The notes under the pieces: model-generated
The model's database searches: none
Told to the model about the DNA's origin: nothing
Seen by the model: only the letters and a program-made list of their open reading frames with translations
Origin: Pleurodeles waltl
Taxonomy: Eukaryota > Chordata > Amphibia > Caudata > Salamandridae
Reading direction: 5' to 3'
Length of the DNA: 64,000 bases
NCBI RefSeq assembly: GCF_031143425.1
Contig: NC_090437.1
Coordinates: 847,429,978-847,493,977 of the forward strand
In this document: positions 47,101 through 58,561 of the stretch, one piece after another
How the letters are laid out: the number at the start of each line of letters is the position of its first letter
Numbering within the stretch: position 1 is the stretch's first letter
Position numbers and translations under genes: made by a program

Positions 47101-47186
47101 CCGCTGAACAGGACACCGCCGCCACCAGCATCGCAGGCCAATGAGCGCCAAAAGCTCTGACGCTACTGAGGCCGCCACGAGCAGGA

Positions 47187-47560
47187 TGAAGCACTCTGGG
47201 CACAAATCCCCCTCCAGAACCAGTGGAGTATCCCATCCACTAAATCAGTCCTTGGCAGGACAAAGCACTCTGGGCACAAAGCCCCCTCCAGAACCAGTGG
47301 AGAGATACATCCACTACCTCAGTCCTTGGCAGGATGAAGCACTCTGGGCACAAAGCCCCCTCCAGAAACCAGTGGAAAATGTTATCCACTTGAGAGTCTG
47401 GGTTTGCACTCCCCAGGATGCAGCAGTGGGCAAACCACTCACTGTAGAGACTTGTGAGACTGTGGCTTTGCACTCCCCAGGATTGTACATTGGGCAAACC
47501 ACCCACTGTAGAGACTTGTGAGACTGTGGCTTTGCACTCCCCAGGATTGAACTGTGGGCA
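47187..47560. repeat. 74-bp and 64-bp tandem repeats after the Myb-B tail
   Basis: GCACTCTGGGCACAAAGCCC recurs at 47191, 47265 and 47339 (74-bp period). Then TTTGCACTCCCCAGGAT recurs at 47403, 47467 and 47531 (64-bp period). The two units are different but adjacent, and both are well conserved. They lie in what should be the 3' untranslated part of Myb-B in the left arm. Confidence 0.88.
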
Positions 47561-48039
47561 TGGAGCCCCCTCGCGGACCTGGCATTGTGCACTCAACCGG
47601 CTGAGGTGCCCCCCCTTCCCTTTCCCCTGAGATGCCTGTTTTATTTCTAACTGCTGCCCCTGCAGTGTTCTCTCCGTCTTGTTCGGGTATTGAGTGTGGG
47701 CCTCGCCCATGCCTTTTGGGCCCGGTGATCCACAGACTATGATGGTGGAATCCCTTGGACTTGTGGTCTTGGTGTATATAATTGTATATAGTATAAATGT
47801 ATATATTTGTAAATATTTTTGATGTATGTAATTGAATATATCCAATTATTCAACTCATTTCCTTTTGTCCTTGCATTCTTCAAGGGTGGCTTGGGGGGGT
47901 GTAACTGTAATGTATCAATATGTATTAGCGTGTGTGTTGTAGTGGGTGGGGCTGGGGGTGTTGCACGTGTGTCTCACTGCTTTTTCCCTCCCCCTTTCCC
48001 CCTCCCCTGTGTTGTAGGTGCAGTACTCACCGTTGTCTG
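47561..48039. other. Junction zone between the two Harbinger arms
   Basis: Contains a TATATA/ATATAAT-rich segment (47770-47850), a T-rich stretch, and the motif GTACTCACCG at 48021, which resembles sequence close to the Myb-B-side end of element 1 (rc of 2669-2678). No GGACCTCATTATG-like terminus is seen. The exact point where the left arm ends and the right arm begins cannot be set from this copy alone. Confidence 0.4.
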
Positions 48040-48390
48040 TTAGCGGGCTCAGTGACTGGGGTGCTGGTGGTGGGCTCAGTGACTGCGGTGCTGGTGGCGA
48101 GCTCTGTGGTGGTGGTGCTTGCGGCGGTGTCAGTCGTGGCAGTGCTGGGGCGGCCTCTGTGGCAGCGGTGCTTGCGGCGGGCTCTGTGGTGGCGGTGCCA
48201 GTGGCGGGCTCAGTGACTGCAGTGCTGGTGGCGGGCTCTGTGGCGGCGGTGCTGGTGGCGGGCTCAGTGACTGCGGTGCTGGTGGTGGGCTCTGTGGCGG
48301 CAGTGCTGGTGGCGGGCTCAGTGACTGCGGTGCTGGTGGAGGGCTCAATGACTGGGGTGCTGGTGGCGGTGCAGGTGGCGGTGGAGGTGG
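48040..48390. repeat. 27-bp minisatellite encoding the Myb-B tail (right arm)
   Basis: GTGCTGGTGGCGGGCTCAGT, then GACTGCG, repeats with a 27-bp period from about 48061. On the minus strand it encodes a nine-residue repeat of the type TSTAVTEPA. The repeat is unrelated to the 30-33-bp tail unit of the left arm and the 60-bp unit of element 1. Confidence 0.85.
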
Positions 48391-50875
48391 CGGTCTTCTC
48401 CGCCGTACAGGTTGGCATCGACGTGGACAGAAGGTATGACACTGGTTCCTCAGTCGGTGCCACCATGCCCTCTCTTGACCTGCCCTTCATTTTCTGGCCC
48501 TTCCCCACCTTGGATGATGGCGCAGCTGTCTTGCCACTATCCCCTTTCGTTTTCCCTGAGCCCTTGGTGGCAGATGTTTTCTGCTTCTCCCTCCGAGATG
48601 TCGGCAACTTTTAAACTTTTGCAGGTGGCAGAATGTCCTTGCCCTCGCTCCATGGCACACTGGCAGCCCTGATGGTTGGCGCACTCCAATAGCCCGCAGT
48701 TGCTGGCACCACTGTGCCTGGTGATGTGGTGGCTGAGGTGCTGGGTTGGGACTTGGAAAGCCTGGCCCTAGGGGACGGACGGGGGGGGGAGGTGTAGGAA
48801 AGAGGTCAATATTAGCCAGGAAACATTTTTTAGACACACTGGGACGAGTAGATGGAGGGGGTTTGGGAGTGGAGAAAGAGGTAGTGGTTGTAGGAGGTGT
48901 ACGCTGCTGAATTTGGGTGAAGGTGCATGGGCTGGAGGCTGTTGTGAGGTGGATGGCTGTTGGGTGGTTGTGTGCCTGTGTTTGTGTACTTTGGGAGGAG
49001 GGCTCACAGACACACTGGGAGAGGACACAGTGGATGTGTGAATGGTAGTGGGGTGGTGACTGCACGTGAGCGGTGTTTGGTGATGGGCATGCTGGTGTTG
49101 GAGGTATTGGCTGAAGATGTAGTGCATGCCGGTGTGAGTGGAGACGAGACTGGGAGGGAGGAGGAGGACATGGAGGAGGGGGACACAGTGGAGGCAGTGG
49201 ATGTTGGTATGTCAGCATGGGTGTGATGCTTGTGTGAGTACCTGTGGGATGTGTGGTGCTTATGTTTGCCTGAGCCACTTTTGTGTGTTGAGGTGTGTGC
49301 ATGCTGGTCTGATGGTGTGCTTGGGATAGGTTGAGGTACAGGGGATTGGGTCTGGGTGGAGGAATTTGGAGGGGTGTGGCTGGACACAGGGACAATGGTT
49401 GCCATCAGTGCTGCGGCCAGAGCTGGAAATGCTCTCTGTTGGGCTGCCTGGCCAGAATGAATGCCCTCCAGGTATGCATTTGTTTGTTGCAAATGCCTCT
49501 CGACACCCTGGATGGCATTCACAATGGTAGACTGCCCAACAGTGAGGGATCTCACGAGGCCTCACTGAGGACAGCAGGGCTGACTGGGGCAGGGCCTGAG
49601 ATGCCTGCGGCGAAGGAGATGCCCACCCTCCTGGGTGAGCGGCCACGGGACACACGCTGAGGGGCTGCTGAGAGGGCAGTGCTGGTAGGGGGGGTGGCGG
49701 CTGTACCTGTTAATGTGGGGGCACAGAGGGGCCTGCCACAGCAAGGGAGCTCCCATCAGAGGATGAGTCGCTGTCGCTGCTGTCCCCTCCTGTCCCCACC
49801 GTGGAGGTCCCCTCGCCCTCTGTCCCACTGGTGGCTTCAAACTCCGTTGTCTCGCCCTCTAGGGCCAAGTGGGATGCAGCTCCCTCCTGCTCTGGTGCCA
49901 CTGCTCCTCCGCCTGATGATGCTATTGCACACCTGAACAGGGAGACCACAAAAATGGGGGGGGCGGGACACAGAAGAAAGACATGTTCAGTGCATGCAAT
50001 ACCACTACTGTTGGCGGACACTACAGACACAGTAGCCCTCTGCACTACGCCATCCACTCATAGTACCTAGATTATTCACAGGGCCATGGGGTACAAAGCC
50101 TATGCCCGATTGCTGCACACATGGAAGTCACAGGAGCCTGACTAGGTGTAGATGGCTCTTACCACTGGTGGGGTTGGGATGCCACCAAGCCTGCCTCACA
50201 AAGGGACCTTGCCTACAAAGCTCGCCCTGGCCTAGGGGAACCCACTGCTCATCTCCCCCACCCAGACACCTCGTAATGCACGCAGAGTCAGATGGATGTG
50301 ACTGTACTCACCCCCTTGTGGCTGCTGTGATGCCCTCAAGCGCCCATCCAACTCCGGATACGCCAGGATCCGGAACATCAGGGGGGTCATGGTGAGACGG
50401 CACCCCTCCCACGTTGGGAGGCCATCCCCAACTGGGCCTCCGCTGTCTTCTTGCTCCAGAGGCGAATGTCCTCCCATCTTTTTCGGCAGTGGGTGCTCTG
50501 TCTTTAGTGGACCCCCATCCTTGGTGATGGCACGCCAAATATCCATCTTCTAGTGGGCACTGACCTACTGGAATAATACAGGGGAAAAGGAAAAACTTTA
50601 ACCGTCCAGACAGTCATAGTCATTGGCCCACATTCCCACCCTTGCCCTGACGCACATACACTCACCGTCCGCTCATGCAGGGCTCAGTCCCCCCCATGTA
50701 TCTTCCATCCACACCACTCCAAACAGGCATTGCCCATGCAGCATGGTCACAGTGTACGCACATGTTTGTCTGGAGGACCGTAGAGTAGCGTGTACTGGGG
50801 GAGGACCCCATTCACTAACTTCTCCAACTCCTCCGAAGTGAAGGCAGGGGCCCTTTCCCCAGACACCTGAGCCAT
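48040..50875 (-). pseudogene. Myb-B: second Myb/SANT-like protein (right arm)
   Basis: Exon 1 (50762-50875) encodes MAQVSGERAPAF and EELEKLVNGVLPQYTLLYGP; its donor is weakened to CAT|GTGCGT. Exon 2 (50312-50564) begins VSAH, then hits a TAG, and a deletion removes part of the helix, leaving DIWRAITKD. TPLMFRILAYPELDG is partly kept. Exon 3 (from 49921) gives the acidic Ser/Gly linker, RSLTVGQSTIVNAIQGVERH, LQQTNAYLEGIHSGQ and a His/Ser/Thr/Pro region, with a one-base deletion near 49060. The tail (MPTSRREKQKTSATKGSGKT near 48600) is basic and ends in the nine-residue repeat. It is divergent from the right-arm transposase. It is a pseudogene, but the layout matches the left arm exon by exon. 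Confidence 0.78.
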
Positions 50876-51288
50876 TGTCGCTTCCAGACTGAGGTCACAA
50901 CAGCACTTGCAGTGTAGGTCCTCTCCTGTTGAAGGTCAGGTATCAAGTAAGTGAACAGATAGAAAATGGCGGTCACGTCTGCGGCGGTGCGTACCGTCGC
51001 CGCCGGCGTACATCTTCATTGGCTCCTGGGACCCATAGGGTCCAATGTTAACCAATGAAGGATGGCGCCGCGGTCTTCGACCGCCTATTGCGACGGTGTA
51101 GAACGCCAGCTCAGTTACCTCACATCCCCTTGTCCCACCTGACAGGTCAGGCAGCCGCCATTTCAGGGGGCCACATGGCATTAATAATAACTGCGTCACA
51201 CCTATCTAGGACTTGCATACACACAGTAACAGGCACATTGCGGATTAATAAATGTGTGCAAATTACATTTTGTAATACCTCAGTGTTG
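50876..51288. promoter_or_regulatory. Divergent spacer between Myb-B and transposase (right arm)
   Basis: GGCGGTCACGTCTGCGGCGGTG (50969-50990) and GGATGGCGCCGCGG (51060-51073) flank CATTGGCTCCTGGGACCCAT and ACCAATGAAGG. It is the inverted equivalent of 41220-41400. It probably works as a shared promoter, by position. Confidence 0.5.
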
Positions 51289-52451
51289 CCTGACTCTCTG
51301 CTCGCTGTTCTCCTCCATAGGGCACGTCTGCTGGGGCAGGTGATGAGATGGCGGCAACCTCCGGTGTACAGACTGCTGGTGGACCTGTCGACAATGGAAG
51401 AGAGACACGTAATAGCCACCTACAGACTTGATCGTGCAACAATCCATGAACTGTGTGCCCAGTTGGAGGCAGACCTGATTTCAGCTATCTGCCATCCCAC
51501 AGGGATCCCCCCTCTAGTGTAGGTCCTGTCAGTACTCCATTTTCTGGCAAGTGGGTCTTTTCAAACAACAGTGGCCATTGCATCAGGGATGTCCCAGCCA
51601 ATGTTCTCTAATGTGTTGTCCAGAGTGTTGTCTGCCCTGCTGAAACACATGCGCAGCTACCACATTTTCCCTCAGGTGGAATATTTGCCTACAGTGAAAG
51701 GTGACATCTATGCCCTGGGACATATCCCCAACATCATAGGTGGTATTGATGCGACACATGTGGCCTTGGTCCCCCCGCAGGAGTGAACAGGTGTATAGAA
51801 ACCGGAAGAGCTACCATTCAATCAATGTGCAGATGGTGTGTTTGGCAGATCAGTACATCTCCCATGTGAAGGCCAGGTTTCCTGGCTCAGTGCATGACGC
51901 TTACAGTCTGAGGAATAGCAGCATCCCGTATGTGATGGGGCAACTCTAGAGGCACTGTGTGTGGCTAATAGGTAAGGACAAGGACCCTATACCCTGTGAA
52001 TAGTTGTCTGGGTCTAGGGTTGTCCCTACGGGTTAGTGTGTGTCTAACAGTTGTCCCTCGACATTTGCAGGTGACTCTGGGTACCCCAACCTGTCATGGC
52101 CACTGACCCCAGTGAGAAATCCCAAGACAAGGGCAGAGGAACGCTGCAATGAGGCACATGGGCGAACTAGGAGGATTATAGAAAGAACCTTCGGCCTCCT
52201 GAAGGCCAGGTTCCGGTGCCTCCATATGACAGGTGGTTATCTCTACTACTCACCAAAGAATGTGTGCCAGATCATCGTGGCCTGCTGTATGCTGCACAAC
52301 CTGGCTTTGCGACGACAGGTGCCTTTTCTGCAGGAGGATGGCCAGCTGGAGGTCTTGTGGCAGCTGTGGAGCCTGTGGACAGAGAAGAAGAGGAAGCAGA
52401 AGAAGAGGATATCGACAATAGAAACAACATTATCCAGCAATACTTCCAGTA
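51289..52451 (+). pseudogene. HARBI1-type Harbinger transposase (right arm)
   Basis: Gives DSLLAVLLHRARLLGQVMRW, VDLSTMEERHVIATYRLDRA, then a TAG (Gln codon in the left arm) near 51521, FLASGSFQTTVAIASGMSQP, GGIDATHVALV (first Asp kept, following Gly changed to Ala), the same frame change at six C (51771-51776), RFPGSVHDAY (second Asp), a TAG near 51947, a 99-bp intron at 51972-52070, and RTRRIIERTFGLLKARF with the catalytic Glu. A frame change near 52345 spoils the acidic end before the QYFQ-equivalent. A poly(A) signal AATAAA lies at 52648. This is the right-arm equivalent of 39890-41057. It is not functional as it stands. Confidence 0.88.
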
Positions 52452-52647
52452 TGACACAGGTAAGAAGATATCACTGCCTCACACATCTCATACTATTGTT
52501 TGACCTATCATAAGTCTGTCACTTTCACCCAGTGCATGGACCCTGACTTGTCACTTTACCTTTCCATTGAACAGATGTGGACCCCACTGTGTGACCTCTG
52601 CTATATTACCTCATGGACTAGAGCTTTGTTACATCGGTATGTTGACA

Positions 52648-52653
52648 ATAAAA
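52648..52653 (+). terminator. Poly(A) signal for the transposase (right arm)
   Basis: AATAAA about 200 bp past the coding end. The opposite-strand Myb-A signal (TTTATT, 52740-52745) is about 90 bp away, so the two transcripts would overlap at their 3' ends. Confidence 0.5.
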
Positions 52654-52739
52654 TTGACATTGCTATATTCCATAGTTATTGCAAATACACATTTGTGAAA
52701 GCACAGACTGACTCCAGATTGTTTCGTGATTGATGTGTG

Positions 52740-52745
52740 TTTATT
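52740..52745 (-). terminator. Poly(A) signal for Myb-A (right arm)
   Basis: Minus-strand AATAAA about 190 bp past the Myb-A stop at 52931, conserved in position among all three copies. Confidence 0.6.
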
Positions 52746-52930
52746 TTTGTGCAAATAAGTGGAGGGGGCTTTAAAATGGTCAGGTGATGGTGGAGGAATG
52801 TCCATGGCAGAGTCCAGTCTATTTGTTTCACAGGTGCATTGTCCAAAGGGGCATAGGAAGTAGAGCTAGGGCAGTTTAAGGATGGACAGGGTGACAAAGT
52901 GGGACAGAAGGATGACATTCAGGGGGGGTC

Positions 52931-54452
52931 TCATTTCCTGGCGGGGGTCTTGGCAATGTTCTCTGTCTTGTTCCTGGATCTCAGGGACCGTTTGCGGGGT
53001 GGCTCTCCATCTGCAGGGGGTGGGGTGCTGGTATCGTGGTCCTGTGGTGGTGCCTCCTGTCCACTATCGCCTACGGAGGTGGTGGGCTGTTCATCATCCA
53101 GGCTAGTGTCAGGGGCCCCTTGTTGTGCCACAGTGTCCCTCCTGGTGTTGACAAGGTGCTTCAGCACCCCTACAATGGTTACCAGGGTGGTGTTGATGGA
53201 CTTTAGTTCCTCCCTGATCCCCAGATAGTGTTCCTCCTGCAGCTGCTGGGTCTCCTGAAAGTTGGCCAGTACCGTTGCCATTGTCTCCTGGGAATGATGG
53301 TACGCTCCCATGATGTTGGAGAGGGCCTTGTGGAGAGTGGGTTCCCTGGGCCTGTCCTCCCCCTGTCGCACAAGTGTCCTCCCAGTTCCCCTGTTTTCCT
53401 GTTCCTCTGTCCCCTGAACCGTGTGCCCACTGCCACAGGCCCCAGGTCCTTGATATTCTTGGGGTGGTGGGTTTGCCTGGGTTCCCTGTAGTGATGGGCA
53501 CACTGCTGCTTGACTTGTCCTGGGGACAGAGGGATGGGCCCGCTGGGTGGGTGCTGTTCTGGTGTTTCCTGAAAGGGGGAGGCTCTGTGGTGGCTTGTGC
53601 CAGTGTCAGGGGAACCGACTGTCCCGAGGTCCCAGATGGGCCGGGCTGGTCATCTTGATCCAGTTGGACAGAGCTGCTATCATCACTGTGGGCCTCTTCT
53701 GTGGGGGGAGTGGACACGTCTGGAACCTCCTGTCCGGTGACGTTGGGTAGGGGTCCTGCAGGGGTGTCAAGGCATGATTATTGCATCTGTGTGTGCCATT
53801 GTGTGCAATGGGTGAGTGACCCTGTACTCCAGTGCTTGCATTCTTGTCTAGGACCTTGTTTGATATTTGGTTTAGGGTCTGTGTGGGTATCTGTTGTGCA
53901 CAGGCTTTGGGTGTCCATGCTTTAGTGTTGCATGCAGGGCTTGGTGTTGGGATGGGTGGGTTGTGATAGTGGGACATATGTGAGGTGTTGGAGTGATGGG
54001 GTGAGGGTGAGGGTGGGGGTATGTGATAGCATACAGGTAGGGTGTGGGACATAATAGTTAAGAGTTGACTTACCAGAGTCCATTCCTCCTGCTACTCCTA
54101 CGAGGCCCTCAGGATGCATAATTGCCAAGACCTGCTCCTCCCATGTTGTTAGTTGTGGGGGAGGAAGTGGGGGTCCACCGCCAGTCCTCTGTACTGCAAT
54201 CTGGTGTCTGGAGACCACCGAACGCACCTTCCCCCGTAGGTCGTTCCACCTCTTCCTGATGTCATCCCGTGTTCTTGGATGCTGTTCCACTGCGTTGACC
54301 CTGTCGACGATTCTCTGCCACAGCTCCATCTTCCTGGCAATGGAGGTGTGCTGCACCTGTGATCCGAAAAGCTGTGGCTCTTCCTGGACGATTTCCTCCA
54401 CCATGACCCTGAGCTCCACCTCAGAGAACCTGGGGTGTAGTTGAGGTGCCAT
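52931..54452 (-). pseudogene. Myb-A: NAIF1-type Myb/SANT protein (right arm, best copy)
   Basis: Exon 1 (54074-54452) starts MAPQLHPRFSEVELRVMV and encodes the complete Myb/SANT domain, RTGGGPPLPPPQLTTWEE and HPEGLVGVAGGMDSG, ending at CTG|GTAAGT. Exon 2 begins after CCCTGCAG near 53757 and runs in phase through STPPTEEAHSDDSSSVQLD and a Pro/Gly/Ser linker until a frameshift between about 53450 and 53500. The other frame then continues through HSQETMATVLANFQETQQLQ (coiled coil) and PPRKRSLRSRNKTENIAKTP, with the stop at 52931. One frameshift is the only clear lesion, making this the most nearly intact protein gene in the window. The expected role is DNA binding at subterminal motifs and nuclear import of transposase, by family analogy. 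Confidence 0.88.
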
Positions 54453-55030
54453 GATGTGGTGTGGGTGATGAGTGGGGCGGTGTGTGTTGTGATGTGTGAG
54501 GAGATGTGTTTGTGTGTGTTGTCTGAGGTGTGTGGATGTTGTGTGAGTGATGATGTTGTGTGTCTGTGGATGCTAGTGTTGTTTCTGGTGGTGTATCTCT
54601 CTGGCCTTCTGTCGAAATGTTGGTAGTAAGGGTTCGTGGTTGATGTGGGTGTGTGTTTTATATTGGATTGGGTGTGTGGGAGTGGTGTGTGTATCTGTAT
54701 CAGGTGTGTGTATTTCGATTTGTCCAATGTGGTTGTGTTTTGTAAATGTGTGTGTATTTTGAGCACAGCGGTGTGTAGCGCCAATGGAATACCGCGGTTG
54801 AAAGACCACCGCGTGGATTCGTGGGTGGTGATAGTGAGGGCGTATTCCTGTTGGCGTGACGGTGGAGGTTTTTTTATCGCCAGTTTATCACTGACCTTTG
54901 GCGGACTTGTGTGGGTGTCTGGATTTTGGCGGATTCCGAGCTGTGGGTCGTAATAGCTGTAGCGAAATTCTGCCACTGAAGCGGTGTGTTGGCGGTCTTC
55001 TGCACGGCGGTAAGCGGGATTTACCACCAG

Positions 55031-55049
55031 GGTTGTAATGAGGGCCTAA
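55031..55049. repeat. Right outer terminus of the compound element
   Basis: GGTTGTAATGAGGGCC ends at 55046 and is followed by TAA. GGCGGTAAGCGGGATTTACC lies just inside. Confidence 0.85.
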
Positions 55050-55617
55050 CAGTTTGACATGCACTTGTGTCACTCAGTAAACTCGGCCAAATACAATTCC
55101 TTGAGCATTTGACTATCACTGGTAACAATGGCAAGCAATTACAGGCTTTTCAGGAAGGTAGTGTGGAAGTGTTCAAGTTTTACCTCAGACCTCAAACACT
55201 ATAAAAAATTGGATCATTATTTGGGGTGGGTAACTAACCACCTCCAGAAAAAATCACAACCCTTGTTGGGGTAAACCCTCAAAGTCACTAAATTAACCTG
55301 AGCTCAAACCCCTGGCACAGAGCAAACAGGCACTGTGTAACATAAACAGTACTAAAGTAAAAATGCAAAACAGTAAAAATACCAGTTCAAATTACAAAAA
55401 ATAGAGTACAATTTAGTGAACAAATGACTAAAATTCGATGACAGGAACCAGTGAAATGAATTTTTTAAGTTTTAGGTGGGAAGCACAAAGTGTGTGTGAT
55501 AGCCAATGGTTTTGGTAGAGTGGTACCTAGATGTAATTTGAGGCTGACCACGATACAGCACAAGTCAGATACACCAACCAGGTTGTGCCTAAGCAAAGAT
55601 TTTACCTTCTGACTTGG
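55050..55617 (-). mobile_element. Fragment of the LTR-like family, minus strand
   Basis: On the minus strand it contains CTCTGTGCCAGGGG, GAGCTCAGGTTAATTTAG and a preceding T/A-rich block, which align with the last 600 bp of copies A and B (CTCTGTGCCAAGCTACC, GAGCACAGGTTA). The limits are unclear. Copy C begins immediately to the right, with the target sequence GGGCC at 55617-55621. Confidence 0.5.
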
Positions 55618-55621
55618 GGCC

Positions 55622-58465
55622 TGTTGGACCTGAACCTTTTTGCAGGGTCATCCCCAAACCTTTTGCCTTCCACCTCTTATTTTTCTGACCTCTTTTTGTT
55701 GTCATTAGGACTCCGGGCACTTTATCACTTCTGATCAGTGTTAAAGTGCATGTGCTCTCCCTTCTCAATGCGGTATGATTGGCTCACACCTGATTGGCAC
55801 AATCAATTTACCAGTAAGTCCCTTGTCCAGTGGTACCCCCTGTACCCAACTCCTGTAATTTAAAAGCTACTAGTGAGCCAGCAGCACAGATTGCTCCACC
55901 CACAGAAGTAGCCTTTGAAACCTGTATCAGGCCTGCCACTGCAGGGCCTGCATGTGCAGTTCACTGCCACACTGACTTGGCAAGTCAAACTACTTGCCAA
56001 GGCCTAAACTCTGTTTTTACTACACCTATGTCACTCCTAATGTAGGCCCTAGATAGCCCTGTGTATGTAAAAGGTAGAACATATGTCTTTGTGAACTACA
56101 TGCCCTAATAGTGACAAACAGCCCATTTAGTTTCTCACCACTATGAGCGCTGATCCTGTCATAGGATTGCATTGGAAATGCCTTGACATATGTCTAAGTG
56201 GTATCTTCTGATCTATGAGGATTAGCATGGACATGTTTAGTATGTTTGGAATGATAGTGAAAAATCCTGCTTATTGGTGTAGGTGGATTTGTTATTACCA
56301 ATGTAGAAATGCCACTTTTAGAAAGTGGGCATTTTTCTGTGCTTATAACTCTAGTGCTTTTGCAGCCTGACTCCAATCCACATCTGGGACAGAGTAATAG
56401 CTCCTCTTGGTGCATACTTTCCAGACAGCCATCACACAGGACAGGCTAGGTGTGACAGAAGAGGGATATGCATACTGATAGTCTTCCGGGCTGGGGAGAG
56501 GAGGGTGCTGGGTCCTGCCCTCACACAACGTACTGATTACTCCTTACTGATGACTGGAGACAGGGCTGGGTTGAAAAGGTATTGTGCTTGACTTTAAAGG
56601 CCTCCTTTGAAGTTATCCCCTGAACAAAGGCATTTTGAGCATAAATAGAAGGGGCTCTGCCCCCTGATGGTTAAGTACTTTTGGAACTGGGATGGAACAT
56701 CTGCCAGAGAGACTACTGAGCTGCACAGGGAACATCTGGACTGCTCATCCCTTGGTGCCCTGCTGCCTGGTGTCTGCTGGGTGGAACAAAGGACTCCTCT
56801 GGATTGCTTTTCTCTATGTTGCCCTGCTTCCAGCCTGTTCCATGAGTCTGGACTGCCAAGGTTCTGTGGGGCTGCTAGGAGGAACCTCCACTTGAATTTC
56901 ATGTTGTGTGCTGTCCTGCCTGCCCCTTTTGTGTCCTCCTTTAGTGCCTCCCAGGGAGCCAGTGTGAAGAAGACAGTGTTTCACTGCTTCCTGGCCACTA
57001 GCTCTTGGCAAGTGCTTTATTTTGTCCCTTAGCACATAAGGAACACCGTTCACTCCACTGAAGTCCTCTCATGCTGGAGCGCATTGCATTGCCGGAGTGC
57101 TAGCTGACCTCAGCTTCATCTGCCAATGTGGCATGGTGGACATCCCCAGGAGAAGTCATCCCACCCGAACGGCCCCTTTGTTTTCATGGCTGAGTGTGTG
57201 TTGAGCACTGCTTGATACCCCCAGATTCCAGAAGCAGTGTCGAGGTGCTTCCTCCCCTCCCAGCACAGAGCCACGGGGTTTTGCCGATAATCCCTGGATC
57301 AGCACGTGCATCTGGTGCTGTGGAGTCTCACTCCAACTGACACCTTGAGGGCCACAGCAGTGGTCACAGGTAGTCTGGCCTTGATGGAGACCACCCGTGC
57401 TGCAGCTCTGGTCTGCTCAGGGTCGGACAGCCTCCGTGGCCCTCCCAATTCCAGGAAGACCACGTAAGGTAGGGAGCAGGTGGCTCCCTCCCAAAGTCAG
57501 TGCTTCTCCTTGCGAAGCTGCCCTGTCATATGGAGTGCCTGCAGTGGTCGTAGTTGCCCGTATCTTCAGGAGAGGCCACCACCCCATGCACCTTCACCTG
57601 GCTTGCTGAAAGCAAGCAGTGCAAGCAGTGAAGTACTAGGCTCTCTGGGCCCCTGTAGGAGCAATCCTGTGCATGGGGGAGAACAAGTAGAGGCCTCACC
57701 ACTATATTCTTACAGTGACGGAGCCCCCGCCTGCCCCCCTCTTTTGCTGACCCACCTTGGAACTCAGTTCTCTGCTCTGCGGGATAGCCCGTGGAAGGGC
57801 CCCCTCAAGGGATGAGGGATACTGGGGAGGCTTCCTCTAATGTGATTCATACCTCAGGGGTGTATTCATGTTGGGTGGTGTTTCAGGATTATCCTTACCT
57901 TGTCGCAGTAACAAATACTCTGGCAGGGTTTGTGTAGGAGGCACAATATTGCTGATTTGTGTATTCTTATTCTACAAAGTGTACCTTTTCCTGCCCTGAT
58001 GTTCTAATAGGTCATGGTGCCCGGCATATTCAGGATAATGAGTATTATCTCCGGAATTGCATATCCGGTGCTGGAGTTATGGCCCATGTCAGTTGTTCTA
58101 TGATATTTTTTATGACAGCACAATAGTTGTTCTTTTATTGTGATGTTTTGGGACCATTACTTAGTTGGCAAAGTGATCACTGATTTATGTTGTTTTGGTG
58201 TATGATTTATTTATAATACACTGCCCATTTTTATATAATATTCTGTGGAGTCCCTTTTGTGGTGTATTCATTGTGTCACTGGTGTGAGTGTGTTGTGCAA
58301 ATGCTTTACACTTGACCTCTGGGGATAAGCCGACTGCTCTGTACCAAACTACCATGGGTGAGCACAGGTTATCGTTGGTGTGCAACTTACTCTCCCTGAC
58401 TAGAGTGGTGGGTTCTGCCTGGCTGAGGTGCATACCAAAGCCAACCAGAAACTCCATTTCTAACT
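55622..58465 (+). mobile_element. LTR-like repeat, copy C (solo)
   Basis: Begins TGTTGGACC and ends CCATTTCTAACT at 58465, between perfect GGGCC repeats (55617-55621 and 58466-58470). Shared blocks are CTTTTTGCAGGGTCATCCCC near 55637, TTAGGACTCCGGGCACTTTA near 55707, AATGCCACTTTTAGAAAGTG near 56307 and a GTGAGCACAGGTTATC block near 58358. It is 2,844 bp long with no retroviral-type coding region. Several open frames of 60-120 codons in its GC-richer middle show no domain. Confidence 0.75.
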
Positions 58466-58470
58466 GGGCC

Positions 58471-58561
58471 ATAGGATATCATGGGATCAAAATAAGGAGG
58501 ATGAGAAATCCGTCAAATTTGTGACAGAGTATTCCCCTCTGCCAAGACCTACATCAGGCCC
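58471..58561. mobile_element. Truncated relative of the 28890 MITE
   Basis: GGATGAGAAATCCGTCAAATTTGTGACAGAG (58498 on) and CATCAGGCCC at the end match the right half of the element at 28890-29059. The left half is missing. LTR-like copy C abuts it, so the LTR insertion or an earlier rearrangement may have removed it. Confidence 0.5.

Larger units (their letters stand above)
37325..55046. mobile_element. Compound Harbinger: two three-gene elements in inverted orientation
   Basis: The left arm reads Myb-A (+), transposase (-), Myb-B (+). The right arm reads Myb-B (-), transposase (+), Myb-A (-). Both outer ends are the Myb-A-side terminus: GGGGGTCATTACAAC at 37325 and GTTGTAATGAGGGCC ending at 55046, and they stay alignable for over 500 bp inward. 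No Myb-B-side terminus, like that at 2400, was found between the arms. Flanks are TCA (37322-37324) and TAA (55047-55049), compatible with a TWA duplication carrying one mutation. The arms differ by many substitutions, so this is not a fresh palindrome. Total length is 17,722 bp, including the later tandem array. Confidence 0.8.

Noticed and set aside
46256..47236. A 326-codon minus-strand open frame.
   Set aside because: It is the duplicated version of the previous antisense frame (46359-47100) and has no independent support.
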